A stretch of DNA of 64,000 bases from Bacillota bacterium (lineage in GTDB: Bacteria; Bacillota; Sulfobacillia; JAJZYS01; JAJZLH01), in NCBI GenBank assembly GCA_021850485.1, contig JAJZLY010000009.1, positions 1 through 64,000 of the forward strand, given 5' to 3'. How positions within the stretch are numbered: the stretch's first letter is position 1; every line of letters starts with the position of its first letter. Position numbers and translations under genes: made by a program. A model generated the notes under the pieces. It was not told where the DNA came from and did no database searches. It saw only the letters and a list, made by a program, of their open reading frames with translations. Below, piece after piece: positions 1 through 9,862 of this stretch.

Positions 1-184
1 GCGCTGCGATACGCTCATCCACACGGAAGCACTCCTTTTCTGTTGGCCAGTACCGCCAGATTTGGAGCTGCTTCCGCTATTTCCCCCCTCTCTCACCACT
101 CACCCCACAGGTTTCATCCTAGAGCCGGAGCCGAACCGTCGCCAACTGGGAAAATTTGGACGCCGGCAGTTAGGAGGAGCAGTC
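1..184. other. Unassigned stretch upstream of selB
   Basis: No gene is recognised here. One frame stays open from the window edge into selB, but the peptide is proline-rich, resembles nothing I know and is not needed for SelB, which has its own SD and ATG at 185. The end of an upstream gene such as selA could lie here or just outside the window. I could not fold a tRNA-Sec in it. Confidence 0.3.
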
Positions 185-2059
185 ATGGCCGAGCAGGGCA
201 CCGACACCCATCTGATCATTGGCACAGCTGGCCATGTGGATCATGGCAAGACCACCTTGATCAGGGCCCTGACCGGCCAGGACACCGACCGCCTGCCCGA
301 AGAGAAGCGGCGCGGTATTTCGATTGAGCTCGGTTTTGCGCCCTTTGTTTTGCCGTCTGGCCGCCGGGCCGGGGTGGTCGATGTGCCAGGTCACGAACGG
401 TTCGTGCGCCACATGGTGGCAGGTGCCTTTGGCATGGACGCAGTGCTGTTGGTGGTGGCGGCGGACGAGGGCATCATGCCCCAGACCGAAGAGCACCTGG
501 CGATCTTAACCCTACTCGGCCTAGGACGCGGTCTGGTGGTGCTGACCAAGACCGATCTGATCGGCACCGACCAACGGTTGGTGGTGGAACGGGAGTTGCG
601 GCGCGGCCTGGCCGAGACCTTTTTGAAAGATGCGCCGATCTTGCCCTTTTCGGCTCCGACCGGCCAAGGCTTGGCGGAGATTTTGGCGGCCATCGATCAG
701 CTGACCGCCAACTTGCCGGCGCGCCCGGCCAATGGACCGATGCGCCTGCCGGTGGATCGCAGCTTCGTGGCCAGCGGCTTTGGCACAGTGGTGACCGGCA
801 CCTTGTTCAGCGGACAGGTGGCGGTCGATGACCGGCTGCTGGCGGTCCCGGCCGCAAAGAGCGTTCGGGTTCGCCAGATCCAGGTGCATGGCGTAGGCCG
901 GAAAACCGCCCGGGCTGGTCAGCGGGTGGCGCTCAACCTGGTGGGCGCCGAGAAGGGAGAGCTGGGGCGGGGCAGCCTGGTGCTGGGCAGCGGCGGCGGC
1001 GACCGTACCGACACCATCTACGCCAGACTAAGCGTGCTAGCTGGCGAGCGGACGATTAAGACCGACCAGAGGCTGCACCTGCATGCCCTCACCTTTGAGG
1101 TGATGGGCCGGGTGGTGCTGCTGGACGGCGACCACTTGAGCGGCGGCCAATCGGCGCTGGCCCGCATCCGGCTGGAACACCCGCTGTGGCTGTTACCCGC
1201 AGATCGCATCGTGCTGCGCCAAGTGGCGCCAGCGGCCACCGTTGGCGGGGGTGTGGTGATCGCCACCAGCGGCCACTTTCGCCGGCACCACCGGCAGGAT
1301 CTGGCCGACCTCAGGCAGATGGAGACCGGCGGTGTTGGCGGTCGGTTGGAGGTGGCAGCCAGCCGACTTCTGCGTGTGGATCCGGGTGCGGAGGCTTCTG
1401 CGGAATTACTGGCCGAGCTGACGCGGCGCAAGGTGCTGATCCGAGTTGGCGGCCAGTACTTGGGCGAGGTGGTGCTGCGAGCCCGCCAACAGGCGCTGGT
1501 CGGGTACCTGAGGCAACTTGGCCGGGAGCATCCGGAGCGCCTTGGTGAACGGGCAGAAACCCTGCGCCAGCGGTTTTTCAAAGAACTAGACGGCCACACC
1601 TTCGCACAGCTTCTGGCGGCCTTGGAGCAATCGCATACTGTCCGCCTCGGCGACGGGCTGGTCGGGTTGCCCGAGGTGAAAGCCGACCTGGACAATCCGC
1701 TGGAGGCGCCGGCTCGCCTGTTGCTGGAACGACTGGCCAAGTCCCCCTTCACGCCACCGAGCGCCGCGGAGCTGGGCCAGGCCATGGGTGTTCCAGAGGC
1801 CCAGGTGGATCGACTGGGCCGCTATCTGGCGGCCAACTCAAGAGTGGTGCGCGTCGGTGCCTGGCTGTTTACCGCAGGTGCCTTAGAAGAGGCGGCTGCT
1901 CGGGTGGCGCAGTGGTTTGCCAGCCACCCGCAGATGACGGCCGGGGAGTTTCGCGATCTGCTTGGCACCTCGCGCCGCTATGCCATTCCGCTCCTGGAGT
2001 ACTTCGACAACCGGCGGCTGACCAGACGGGTCGGAGAGGTCCGGGTGCCGTATCGCTAA
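185..2059 (+). CDS. selB: Selenocysteine-specific translation elongation factor SelB
   Basis: SelB is a GTPase that carries selenocysteyl-tRNA to the ribosome and binds the mRNA SECIS hairpin, so that UGA is read as selenocysteine. The 624-residue product has the G motifs in order: GHVDHGKTT near residue 15, RRGISIELGF, DVPGHERF and LTKTDL. EF-Tu-like barrel domains follow, and then a long C-terminal part of the size and position of the winged-helix SECIS-binding domains. The length is normal for the family. ATG 185 is chosen because GGAGGAG lies just upstream; the frame is open further upstream but lacks family similarity. Its presence implies that the genome encodes selenoproteins, and one candidate lies at 42813-43058. 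Confidence 0.95.
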   Translation: MAEQGTDTHLIIGTAGHVDHGKTTLIRALTGQDTDRLPEEKRRGISIELGFAPFVLPSGRRAGVVDVPGHERFVRHMVAGAFGMDAVLLVVAADEGIMPQTEEHLAILTLLGLGRGLVVLTKTDLIGTDQRLVVERELRRGLAETFLKDAPILPFSAPTGQGLAEILAAIDQLTANLPARPANGPMRLPVDRSFVASGFGTVVTGTLFSGQVAVDDRLLAVPAAKSVRVRQIQVHGVGRKTARAGQRVALNLVGAEKGELGRGSLVLGSGGGDRTDTIYARLSVLAGERTIKTDQRLHLHALTFEVMGRVVLLDGDHLSGGQSALARIRLEHPLWLLPADRIVLRQVAPAATVGGGVVIATSGHFRRHHRQDLADLRQMETGGVGGRLEVAASRLLRVDPGAEASAELLAELTRRKVLIRVGGQYLGEVVLRARQQALVGYLRQLGREHPERLGERAETLRQRFFKELDGHTFAQLLAALEQSHTVRLGDGLVGLPEVKADLDNPLEAPARLLLERLAKSPFTPPSAAELGQAMGVPEAQVDRLGRYLAANSRVVRVGAWLFTAGALEEAAARVAQWFASHPQMTAGEFRDLLGTSRRYAIPLLEYFDNRRLTRRVGEVRVPYR

Positions 2060-2101
2060 GGGCGTTCTTCCGCCGAGGCTGGTGGTAGGCGCTGAGTGTT
2101 C

Positions 2102-2110
2102 TGATATAAT
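2102..2110 (+). promoter_or_regulatory. Extended -10 promoter candidate for secDF
   Basis: The sequence TGATATAAT is a perfect TATAAT preceded by TGN, the extended -10 form. It lies 57 bases upstream of the secD start, between selB and secD. No good -35 is visible, which is usual for extended -10 promoters. Confidence 0.5.
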
Positions 2111-2166
2111 CCCCGTGGCCATCTCGTTTGGTGCCGGCTCATTCACATTGACCAGGGAGGTCTCCC

Positions 2167-3372
2167 ATGACAGGCAGGGGAATCAGCGGGCTGGTCGCCA
2201 TCTTGGTGCTGCTGGTGGGTGTGGCCTTTTACTTCACCAGCGTCAATCCGGTGCTGCGCTACATCAAACAGGGCCTCGACCTTCAGGGCGGTGTGCAGGT
2301 CGTTTTACAGGCGACCAAGCCGGTGACCGCTGCCGACATGCAAAAGGTCGAGAACATCATTGCCTTTCGGGCCAACGGCTTCGGCGTCTCCTCTCCGAGT
2401 ATCCAAATCCAAAACCAAAATCAGATCGTGGCTCAGTTGCCTGGTATCAAGAACCAGCAGCAGGCAATCACCGCCCTGGGCCAAACTGCCCAGCTGGAGT
2501 TCAAGGGACCCAAGGGCCAGCCGATCTTGTCCGGTGCCGATCTGGTCTCGGCCCAGGCTGCCCTGGCCTCAACGGGAGGCAGCGGAGCGGTGATCAATCT
2601 GACCTTCGATGCCGCTGGCACCAAGGCATTCGCGGCCGCTACCCAGGCCTATCTGCACCAGCAGATCTCGATCTTTCTCGACGGCAAGAACATCGAAACC
2701 GCCACCGTCCAGGCGGTGATCAGCAACGGAAACGCCCAGATCACCGGCATTGGCACGTTGCAGCAGGCCCAGCAACTGGCCACATTGCTCAGTTCCGGTG
2801 CCTTGCCGGTGCCGCTTAAGATCATCGAGGCGACGGCCGTGTCCGCCACCTTAGGGGCATCGTCCATCCACGCGTCGGAAGTGGCTGGGCTGGTGGCGAT
2901 GGCGCTGATCGGACTCTTTATGGTGATCGCCTACCGCTTCGCTGGCTTTTTGGCCGATATGGCTTTGTTCTTTTATCTGATGTTGTTTGTCGGCATCTTG
3001 GTGGCAGTCGGGTTCGTGATGACTCTGCCCGCCGTGGCCGGGGTTATCTTGTCTGCTGGCATCGCCGTTGATGCCAACGTCATCATCTTCGCTCGGGTGC
3101 GAGAGGAGCTGCGGGCCGGCCTCAGCATCAAGACTGCACTCGACAAGGGGTTCAGAAACGCCTTTCGCGCCATTTTGGACTCCAATGTATCGACCGTCAT
3201 CGCGGCGATCGTGCTGTATTATTTTGGCTCTGGGGATGTGCGCGGATTTGCAGTCACCCTGGGCCTGGGCGTGGCGATCAGCTTTTTGACCGCCATCTTG
3301 TTCACACGCTACCTGCTGCGTCTGGCTGAGGACTCGGTGTTGGTCAGCAACCTGAAAGTCTTTCTAGGATAG
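2167..3372 (+). CDS. secD: Protein translocase subunit SecD
   Basis: SecD works with SecF in the membrane to help pull exported proteins through SecYEG using the proton motive force. The 401-residue product has one N-terminal membrane helix, the LDLQGG motif near residue 38, an extracytoplasmic domain, and a C-terminal block of five or so membrane segments with the GIAVDANVIIFARVREE motif typical of the SecD/SecF (RND-like) fold. AGGGAGG precedes ATG 2167. secF follows after 15 bases, so the two form an operon, encoded as separate proteins rather than the fused SecDF of Bacillus subtilis. Confidence 0.95.
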   Translation: MTGRGISGLVAILVLLVGVAFYFTSVNPVLRYIKQGLDLQGGVQVVLQATKPVTAADMQKVENIIAFRANGFGVSSPSIQIQNQNQIVAQLPGIKNQQQAITALGQTAQLEFKGPKGQPILSGADLVSAQAALASTGGSGAVINLTFDAAGTKAFAAATQAYLHQQISIFLDGKNIETATVQAVISNGNAQITGIGTLQQAQQLATLLSSGALPVPLKIIEATAVSATLGASSIHASEVAGLVAMALIGLFMVIAYRFAGFLADMALFFYLMLFVGILVAVGFVMTLPAVAGVILSAGIAVDANVIIFARVREELRAGLSIKTALDKGFRNAFRAILDSNVSTVIAAIVLYYFGSGDVRGFAVTLGLGVAISFLTAILFTRYLLRLAEDSVLVSNLKVFLG

Positions 3373-3387
3373 GGGCGGTCAATCGGT

Positions 3388-4398
3388 ATGCGCTTTAACT
3401 TTGACTTCATCGGCCGTCGCCGCCAGTTTTACGTACTGTCGGCAGTGATCCTGGTCGTGGCTGTCGGTGGCTTTTTCCTGCGCGGATTGAATCTGGGCAT
3501 CGATTTCAGCGGCGGCATCCAGATGCAGGTGCACTTCCAAAAGCCAGTGCAATTGACGGCTGTCGACGCCACGCTGCGCAAAGATGGCATCAGCAACTAC
3601 TTCGCGGTGTACCTGGGCAGCGGCAAGCAGAATATTCAGATCTCGATGCCAGCCGTTTCGGAAACGCTGCGGGCGACGGTCGACCAGAGCCTGACCAAGG
3701 ACGTGAGCCCGTATACCATCACCAGCTTCACCAAGGTGACCGGCAGCTTCTCGTCCCAGGTGGTGCGCGGTGGCGTGATCGCCGTCTTGCTCGCCTCGCT
3801 CGGCATCATCTTGTACATGATGATCCGCTTCGATCTGCGCTTTGCCATCTCCGGCATCTTTGCCGTGTTCTGGGACGCCTTCGTCTCGCTGGGCCTGGTC
3901 GCTCTCATCCACTTCACGGTCAACGCCCCGTTCGTGGCCGGCGTGCTGACCATCATCGGCTACTCGATCAACGACCGCATCATCATCTTTGACCGGGTGC
4001 GAGAGAATCTCAAAAAGCGGGGCAAGGAGAGTTTGGCTGAGATCGTCAATCTCAGCTTGAACCAGACGCTGGGTCGGTCCATCGCCACCGCCACGGTGGT
4101 GGTGATCGCCATGCTGGCGATCTTGATCCTAGGCGGCGCCACCACCCAAGACCTGGCCGCCACCGTGGTGATCGGCGTGGTGTTCGGTGCCTACTCCTCG
4201 ATCCTGCTGGCCTCGCCGATCTGGTACGAGTGGGTGTTCCGAGTGGAGGCCCAGGCGGCGGCCACCGCCGTGCGGGTGGGACGCGCCCCTGCCCCTAAAC
4301 GGCAACAGGCGGTGGCGGACCCCGAGGCAGAGCAGGCCGTGCGCAGGCAGTCGGGAGCAAATCGCCCGCGCGGGCGCAAGAAGCGCCGGCGCCGCTAA
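3388..4398 (+). CDS. secF: Protein translocase subunit SecF
   Basis: Partner of SecD in the accessory Sec complex. The 336-residue product starts with an N-terminal helix and the LGIDFSGG motif (near residue 30), followed by a short outer domain and the membrane block with GYSINDRIIIFDRVRENL. The last 40 residues form a strongly basic cytoplasmic tail ending in KKRRRR, longer and more charged than in many SecF proteins; such tails could contact ribosomes or lipids, but that is inference. The gene starts 15 bases after secD and is followed by a GC-rich hairpin. Confidence 0.95.
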   Translation: MRFNFDFIGRRRQFYVLSAVILVVAVGGFFLRGLNLGIDFSGGIQMQVHFQKPVQLTAVDATLRKDGISNYFAVYLGSGKQNIQISMPAVSETLRATVDQSLTKDVSPYTITSFTKVTGSFSSQVVRGGVIAVLLASLGIILYMMIRFDLRFAISGIFAVFWDAFVSLGLVALIHFTVNAPFVAGVLTIIGYSINDRIIIFDRVRENLKKRGKESLAEIVNLSLNQTLGRSIATATVVVIAMLAILILGGATTQDLAATVVIGVVFGAYSSILLASPIWYEWVFRVEAQAAATAVRVGRAPAPKRQQAVADPEAEQAVRRQSGANRPRGRKKRRRR

Positions 4399-4418
4399 TG
4401 ACCGATCCATCGATCTTC

Positions 4419-4444
4419 AACGCCCGGCCGAGCGGCCGGGCGTT
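4419..4444 (+). terminator. GC-rich hairpin after secF
   Basis: The arms AACGCCCGGCC and GGCCGGGCGTT are perfect complements around a 4-base loop, 20 bases after the secF stop. No T-run follows, so this is a terminator-like hairpin rather than a textbook intrinsic terminator. Confidence 0.5.
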
Positions 4445-4548
4445 GTCATGGACGCTCCGATCCACCCAGTGCACTGGCACTCCTGCACCTACGCAGACAG
4501 GTAGGCTCAGATCAGGGGAGAAGTACCTATCTTAAGGGGGAGTGGTTC

Positions 4549-4887
4549 GTGCGAAGCATGATTGTCGGGTTGGTGCTGGCGATTTTGGTGGCCGTCTTCG
4601 CCGTGCAAAACTCCCAGGCCGTGACGATCCAGGCCTACTTTTGGCACCTGCCGCAGGTCAGCCTAGTGCTGGTCATCTTGCTCTCAGCCCTGGTGGGCGT
4701 GGCGCTGGGGGCACTATTTGGCGCCAGCCGGATGTGGAAGATGCGCTACAGCCATCGCCAGGAGATGAAGCAGGTGAAGGCGGAGCGTGACGCGGCGGTA
4801 AGCGCCCATCAGGAAGCAATGAAGAAAGCGGCGGCAGCGACGCCTCCGGAGTCAAGCTCACAACAGCCACCCGTCTCCGGGCAGTGA
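4549..4887 (+). CDS. LapA-domain (DUF1049) small membrane protein
   Basis: The 112-residue protein has two N-terminal membrane helices (about residues 5-22 and 38-60) separated by the AVQNSQ...YFWHLP-type linker characteristic of LapA/DUF1049 proteins. A cytoplasmic coiled-coil tail rich in Lys, Glu and Ala follows, ending in a Pro/Ser-rich stretch. In E. coli the family member LapA acts in envelope assembly with LapB, but its role in Bacillota is unclear. GTG 4549 is chosen because AAGGGGG lies 8 bases upstream. The stop overlaps the recJ start by 4 bases (GTGA), so the two are co-translated. Confidence 0.75.
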   Translation: MRSMIVGLVLAILVAVFAVQNSQAVTIQAYFWHLPQVSLVLVILLSALVGVALGALFGASRMWKMRYSHRQEMKQVKAERDAAVSAHQEAMKKAAAATPPESSSQQPPVSGQ

Positions 4888-7121
4888 CCGTCCCAGTTGG
4901 GTTTCAGCTGGCCCCGGTTTCCCGGGACCTGGTGGCGGCGTTTGCCGCCGAGACTGGCCTCAGCCAGCCGCTGGCGGAGGCGATGGTGCGGCGCGGCTTC
5001 AGCGCCGAGTCATTCACCCAGGAGATTGCCGAGCCACAACCGCCGACCTGGCCGCAATTTCTCAGCGAAGCTCAGCGTCAGCTTCTGTCCCAGGCCGTGC
5101 GCGGGCGGTCTGTTCTGGTGTTTGGGGACTACGATGTGGATGGCATGGCGGCGACAGCCATCACGGTGTTGGCCTTAGAGCAGGTGGCTAGTAACGTCCG
5201 CTGGCAGCTCCCCAACCGATTTCAAGGCGGCTACGGGCTGTCGGCCACGGCCGTGCAAGACGCCTTCGATGCCGGGGTTGAGGTGCTGGTGGCCGTAGAC
5301 TGCGGCATTACCGCGACCGATGAAGCCGCACTGGCCGCCGAGCTGGGTCTCGTCATGGTAGTCGTGGACCACCACCTGCCCGGCGCAGTGTTGCCCCAGG
5401 CGGCGGTGATCATCAGCCCGATGGTTGCACCGGGGCGCCCGCCGTTGTGCGGCGCAGGCCTGGCTCTGATGCTGACCGAGGCCCTGGGTTTGGACGGACA
5501 CAGTGTCCTCGACCTGGCGGCTCTTGGTACGGTGGCGGACCAGGTGCCCCTGCGCGGTGCCAACCGCTGGATCGTCCAACAGGGCCTGCGCCAGATCAAC
5601 GTCAGTCCGCGCCCTGGCATCGGAGCCCTGCTTGAACAGGCGCGCGTGCGCCGGCCGGTCGACGAGCAAGACGTTGCCTTCCGCCTCGCCCCGCGTCTGA
5701 ACAGCCTGGGTCGAATGGGCTCCCCTGACGATGGCGTGCGCTTGCTGCTGGCCGAAAAAGACGACGCCAAGACGCTTGCCCAGCGAGTCGAGATGGTCAA
5801 CGCCGAGCGGCGTGAGGGTTTGGCGGCGATTGAGGCAGAGTGCGAGGCGGCTGTGGCCGCCAATCCTGAGGTCGGCCCGATCTTGATTTCCGGGGACGGC
5901 TGGTCGCCGGGTCTGATTGGCATCGTGGCCTCTAGGCTATGCGGTCGCACGGGACGGCCGACAGTGGTAGCGGCCGTGGCCGAGGATCAGGTCATTGGGT
6001 CAGCTCGAGGACCGATCGGGTCTGATGTCAGGCGGGCCCTGGGTGCGGCAGAAGGGTTGCTTTTGCGCTACGGTGGTCACGCCCAGGCCGCTGGTTTCGA
6101 AACGACGCGCACCGACTTAGCCCGTCTGTGGCAGATCTTGCGCCAGGAATTGTCGGATCAGACGGTGCCGGCGTTGTCGGTCGACGGAGTTTTGTCCGCC
6201 GCCACGGCACCCGTGGTGTTGGCAGCTCAAGATCAGCTGAAACCGTTTGGGGCGTCGTTTGAGGCGCCCTGCTGGCTGACGGCCAGCGGCCAGATCGGCG
6301 GCCTTCGCCAGATCGGAGATGGCGGGCGCCATCTGGCGTTTTCGGTCGACTCCTTGGCTGCCATCTGGTGGGGCGGTGGCGAGCAGGGCCCTCCGCCCCA
6401 GCTGGTCGACGTGGCCGGCGGTCTGGAGAATGATCCGTTTGTTCATCGCAGTCGCCTAGTGGTGGCAGCCCTGCGCCCGTCTCTATGGGCCGAGGCCGCC
6501 GAGATCTGGCTTGGCGCTGATAAAGACGGCGCCGTCGGGTCGGGTGAAGACGGCGGCGTCGACCTGACTCCGTGGCCGCTTGACTGGCAGGCACTGGCCG
6601 ACCAGGTGGGTCCGCTGTTGCTGGTGACCGCAGATCTGAAGACGGCCTGGGCTAGCCGCCAGTCGCGGCCCCAGGTGTTGCCCATCGGGCCGGGACTTAC
6701 TGAGGACAGGTTTCGCCAGATCGAAGCTGAGGGATGGGTCAGGGCCTGGCTCGGATATCTGCCGCCTCTTAAGCCGACGGGTCAGACTCTGGTGTTTTTG
6801 GATCCGCCGACGGTGCCAGAGATGCGCCGATGGCGACAGCGCGGCTGGCGGCAGGCGTACGCCATGACTGGGCCGGGGAAGGGGCCGCTGCTGGCGCGCC
6901 AAGATGTGGTCGCAGCCTGGCGACAGCGCAGCCAGCCCGGCATTTGGCCGCCCACCGATCCACTGACCCGAGTGCTCGCCGCCCAGGTTTTGGCGGAGCT
7001 CGGGCTGAGTGGATCCGAGGCGGTCGAAGAGAAGGTTGATCTCCTCTCCAGTCCTACGTTTGAGCGTTTTGGCGCAGAGCGCCGTTGTGTTACGGTAGGC
7101 GTGGCGGCTGATCCGCCGTAG
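4884..7121 (+). CDS. recJ: Single-stranded-DNA-specific exonuclease RecJ
   Basis: RecJ is a 5'-to-3' exonuclease on single-stranded DNA that acts in recombination and repair. The DHH-family metal motifs are present: DYDVDG near residue 73, AVDCG, VVDHH near residue 160, GIVASRL, and GGHAQAAGF (DHHA1) near residue 395. At 745 residues it is longer than the E. coli enzyme (577) and matches the Bacillota form with an extra C-terminal domain. GTG 4884 overlaps the upstream stop. The order recJ-apt-relA-dtd is conserved in Bacillota. Confidence 0.93.
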   Translation: MTVPVGFQLAPVSRDLVAAFAAETGLSQPLAEAMVRRGFSAESFTQEIAEPQPPTWPQFLSEAQRQLLSQAVRGRSVLVFGDYDVDGMAATAITVLALEQVASNVRWQLPNRFQGGYGLSATAVQDAFDAGVEVLVAVDCGITATDEAALAAELGLVMVVVDHHLPGAVLPQAAVIISPMVAPGRPPLCGAGLALMLTEALGLDGHSVLDLAALGTVADQVPLRGANRWIVQQGLRQINVSPRPGIGALLEQARVRRPVDEQDVAFRLAPRLNSLGRMGSPDDGVRLLLAEKDDAKTLAQRVEMVNAERREGLAAIEAECEAAVAANPEVGPILISGDGWSPGLIGIVASRLCGRTGRPTVVAAVAEDQVIGSARGPIGSDVRRALGAAEGLLLRYGGHAQAAGFETTRTDLARLWQILRQELSDQTVPALSVDGVLSAATAPVVLAAQDQLKPFGASFEAPCWLTASGQIGGLRQIGDGGRHLAFSVDSLAAIWWGGGEQGPPPQLVDVAGGLENDPFVHRSRLVVAALRPSLWAEAAEIWLGADKDGAVGSGEDGGVDLTPWPLDWQALADQVGPLLLVTADLKTAWASRQSRPQVLPIGPGLTEDRFRQIEAEGWVRAWLGYLPPLKPTGQTLVFLDPPTVPEMRRWRQRGWRQAYAMTGPGKGPLLARQDVVAAWRQRSQPGIWPPTDPLTRVLAAQVLAELGLSGSEAVEEKVDLLSSPTFERFGAERRCVTVGVAADPP

Positions 7122-7152
7122 CCTGACGGTCGCCGGTGAGGGGTGTGTCGGG

Positions 7153-7668
7153 GTGGATTTAGGCAGCAAGCTCAGGATCGTCCCTGACTTTCCACGCTCA
7201 GGCATCCAGTTCGTGGACATCACGCCGCTGCTGCAAGACGCCCAGGCCTTTCGGGAAGCCTTTGACGAACTGGTTGCGTGGGCCAGCGGGCTCGATTTCG
7301 ACCTGGTGGTCGCTCCGGAGGCCCGGGGTTTTTTGCTAGGGGCACCGCTGGCGCTGACCCTAGGCAAGGGCTTTATTCCAGTGCGCAAGCCGGGCAAGCT
7401 GCCGCATCACATCGAGCAAGGCGCCTACCAACTGGAGTACGGCGAGGCTAAGCTGGAGATCCACCAAGATGCCGTGGCAGCGGGGCAGAGGGTGCTGGTG
7501 GTGGATGACCTGTTGGCTACTGGCGGCACTGTGCTGGCGACCGCCGATCTGGTGCACAGACTGGGCGGACAGACCGTTGGGTTTGGATTTCTGGTCGAGC
7601 TCACCACTCTGGCCGGCCGGGCGGCGCTGGGCGAGGCGGCCGTGTTCGCGGTGCTCCACGTGAACTGA
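7153..7668 (+). CDS. apt: Adenine phosphoribosyltransferase
   Basis: Salvages adenine by joining it to PRPP to form AMP in the cytoplasm. The 171-residue length is normal. The PRPP-binding loop VLVVDDLLATGGT lies near residue 115, the PDFPRSGI(Q)F(V)DITPLL block is at the N-terminus, and the EARGF motif lies near residue 56, all typical of Apt. The start is GTG 7153. It sits between recJ and relA as in other Bacillota. Confidence 0.95.
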   Translation: MDLGSKLRIVPDFPRSGIQFVDITPLLQDAQAFREAFDELVAWASGLDFDLVVAPEARGFLLGAPLALTLGKGFIPVRKPGKLPHHIEQGAYQLEYGEAKLEIHQDAVAAGQRVLVVDDLLATGGTVLATADLVHRLGGQTVGFGFLVELTTLAGRAALGEAAVFAVLHVN

Positions 7669-7690
7669 GTGGGCGTTGGGAGGTGAGGAC

Positions 7691-9862
7691 GTGAAGGCGC
7701 AGGACGATCTGGCCAGTGGGCTGGATTACCTCTCTGCTCAAGATCGCACTCTGGTTGAGCGGGCAGTGGCGATGGCGAGTCGCGTCCATGAAGGTCAGCA
7801 CCGCAAGAGCGGAGACGCATTCATCACCCATCCCCTGGCCGTCGCCCAGATCTTGGCTGAACTCAGGATGGACGGCGTCACCCTGGCCGCGGCCATCCTC
7901 CATGACTCGGTAGAAGACACCAGCCTGTCTTTGGCCGAGATCGAACAAGAACTGGGCGCAGAGGTGGCCAGCTTGGTCGACGGCGTCACCAAGTTGACCC
8001 AGCTGGAAGACAGCACACATCTGGAAGCCGAGGCCGAGAACCTGCGCAAGATGTTTTTGGCCATGGCTCAAGATGTGCGCGTGATGATGATCAAACTGGC
8101 CGACCGGCTGCACAATATGCGCACCCTGAAGCCGCTCAGTCTGCCTCGCCAGAAGGCGATCGCCCAGGAGACGCTGGAGATCTTTGCCCCGCTTGCGCAT
8201 CGGCTGGGCATGAGCCGGCTGAAGTGGGAGCTGGAGGATCTGGCGCTCAGACACCTGGATCCAGTCGCCTATCGGGACATCGCGGACAAGGTGGCCGATA
8301 AGCGCAAAGAGCGTGAGGCGCAGATCGCCGCCATCGTTGGCGCCCTCACCGAAGCACTGGAACAGCACGGAATCCGGGCTGAGGTCCAGGGTCGGCCTAA
8401 GAGTTTTTATTCGATTTATCAAAAGATTAAGCGCGAGGGCCGGGACTTCAAGGAGATCTACGACCTGATCGCGGTGCGGGTTTTGGTGGATAGCGCCCGC
8501 GAGTGCTACGGCGTGCTGGGCATTGTGCACACGCTGTTCACGCCGATCCCGGGTCGGTTCAAAGATTATGTGGCGATGCCCAAGTCAAACCTGTACCAGT
8601 CGCTGCATACGACGGTGCTGGGAGCGGATGGGCGACCCTTCGAGGTGCAGATCCGGACCATGGACATGCACCATACCGCCGAGTACGGGATCGCTGCCCA
8701 CTGGATCTACAAGGAAGGCCAGACCGATCCCAGGTTCAACCAACGCCTGGCCTGGCTACGGCAGGTGCTGGAGATTCAGGGCGACGTCAACGAGCCGCAT
8801 GAGTTCTTCGAGAGCATGAAGGTCGATTTATTCTCCGACGAAGTGTTCGTGTTCACGCCCAAGGGCATGGTTCTGGAGCTGCCGCGTGGGGCAACCCCGA
8901 TCGACTTCGCCTACCGCATCCACACCGACGTCGGCCACCGGACGATCGGCGCCAAGGCCAACGGCCACATCGTGACCCTCGACTATCAGTTGCGCAACGG
9001 GGACATCATCGAGGTGATCACCTCCAAGACCGCCCGCGGGCCATCTGCGGACTGGCTGCAGTTTGCCAACACGTCCACGGCCAAAAATCGCATCCGCCAG
9101 TGGTTCAAGGTCAAAAACCGCGAGGAGAACGTGCGCCAGGGCCGTGACCTGCTGGAGCGAGAAGCAAGACGTCTGGGCCTGGACCCGGAGCTGGTGGTCA
9201 AGGAAGAGTGGCTGACCGAGATCGGCCGCCGCCACCGCTATGGGTCAGCCGACGACCTGTTGGCGGCCATCGGCTACGGCGGCTTTTCGGTCGGACAGGT
9301 GATCTCCAAACTGCGTGAGAAGCTGCCGCCGGCGCCCCCGGAATTGATCGCCGAGCCGGCGGTGGACCGAGTGCGCCGGCCGTCGAACGCTTCTTCCGGC
9401 ATCGTGGTGCAAGGAGCGGACAATCTGCTGGTGCACCTGGCGGGCTGTTGCTCACCCGTGCCTGGCGAGTCGATCGTCGGCTACGTCAGTCGTGGCCGAG
9501 GCATCACCATCCATCGCACGGACTGCTACAACCTGCGCCACCTGGAACAGGACTCGGGGCGGCTGGTAGAGGTCCACTGGGCCGGCGCCGCGCACAAGGA
9601 GGCGACAGGCAGTTACACCGTTGAGATCGAGGTCAGAGCCCTGGACCGCTCCGGATTGCTGGCTGATGTCGCCACCATCTTGGCGGCCAACCGGGTGAAT
9701 ATCCTCTCCGCCAGAGCCCGCGGCTACCGCAATGCCACCGCCGCAGTGACCGTCGTCGTGGAGATCAAGAACATCGGCGAGCTCTCCCGGCTGATCGAGC
9801 AGTTGGGCACCTTGCCGGAGGTGATCTCGGTGCAACGGGTGGCCCGCCAAAAGGCGACCTGA
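7691..9862 (+). CDS. relA: Bifunctional (p)ppGpp synthetase/hydrolase Rel
   Basis: Makes and degrades the stringent-response alarmone (p)ppGpp. Domains in order over 723 residues: an N-terminal HD hydrolase with HRKSG, THP and HDSVEDT (intact, so hydrolysis is likely); a synthetase domain with GRPKSFYSIYQK and YQSLHTT; a TGS domain near residue 400 (VFTPKG...LPRGATPIDFAY); and a C-terminal zinc-finger/ACT regulatory region with CCSPVPG and an ACT domain. GTG 7691 is preferred over TTG 7676 because GGAGGTGAG lies 3-8 bases upstream. The stop overlaps the dtd start (TGATG). Confidence 0.95.
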   Translation: MKAQDDLASGLDYLSAQDRTLVERAVAMASRVHEGQHRKSGDAFITHPLAVAQILAELRMDGVTLAAAILHDSVEDTSLSLAEIEQELGAEVASLVDGVTKLTQLEDSTHLEAEAENLRKMFLAMAQDVRVMMIKLADRLHNMRTLKPLSLPRQKAIAQETLEIFAPLAHRLGMSRLKWELEDLALRHLDPVAYRDIADKVADKRKEREAQIAAIVGALTEALEQHGIRAEVQGRPKSFYSIYQKIKREGRDFKEIYDLIAVRVLVDSARECYGVLGIVHTLFTPIPGRFKDYVAMPKSNLYQSLHTTVLGADGRPFEVQIRTMDMHHTAEYGIAAHWIYKEGQTDPRFNQRLAWLRQVLEIQGDVNEPHEFFESMKVDLFSDEVFVFTPKGMVLELPRGATPIDFAYRIHTDVGHRTIGAKANGHIVTLDYQLRNGDIIEVITSKTARGPSADWLQFANTSTAKNRIRQWFKVKNREENVRQGRDLLEREARRLGLDPELVVKEEWLTEIGRRHRYGSADDLLAAIGYGGFSVGQVISKLREKLPPAPPELIAEPAVDRVRRPSNASSGIVVQGADNLLVHLAGCCSPVPGESIVGYVSRGRGITIHRTDCYNLRHLEQDSGRLVEVHWAGAAHKEATGSYTVEIEVRALDRSGLLADVATILAANRVNILSARARGYRNATAAVTVVVEIKNIGELSRLIEQLGTLPEVISVQRVARQKAT

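Noticed and set aside
2-184. Longer SelB reading from the window edge
   Set aside because: The frame is open, but the peptide is unlike SelB, and ATG 185 has a strong SD and gives the normal length.
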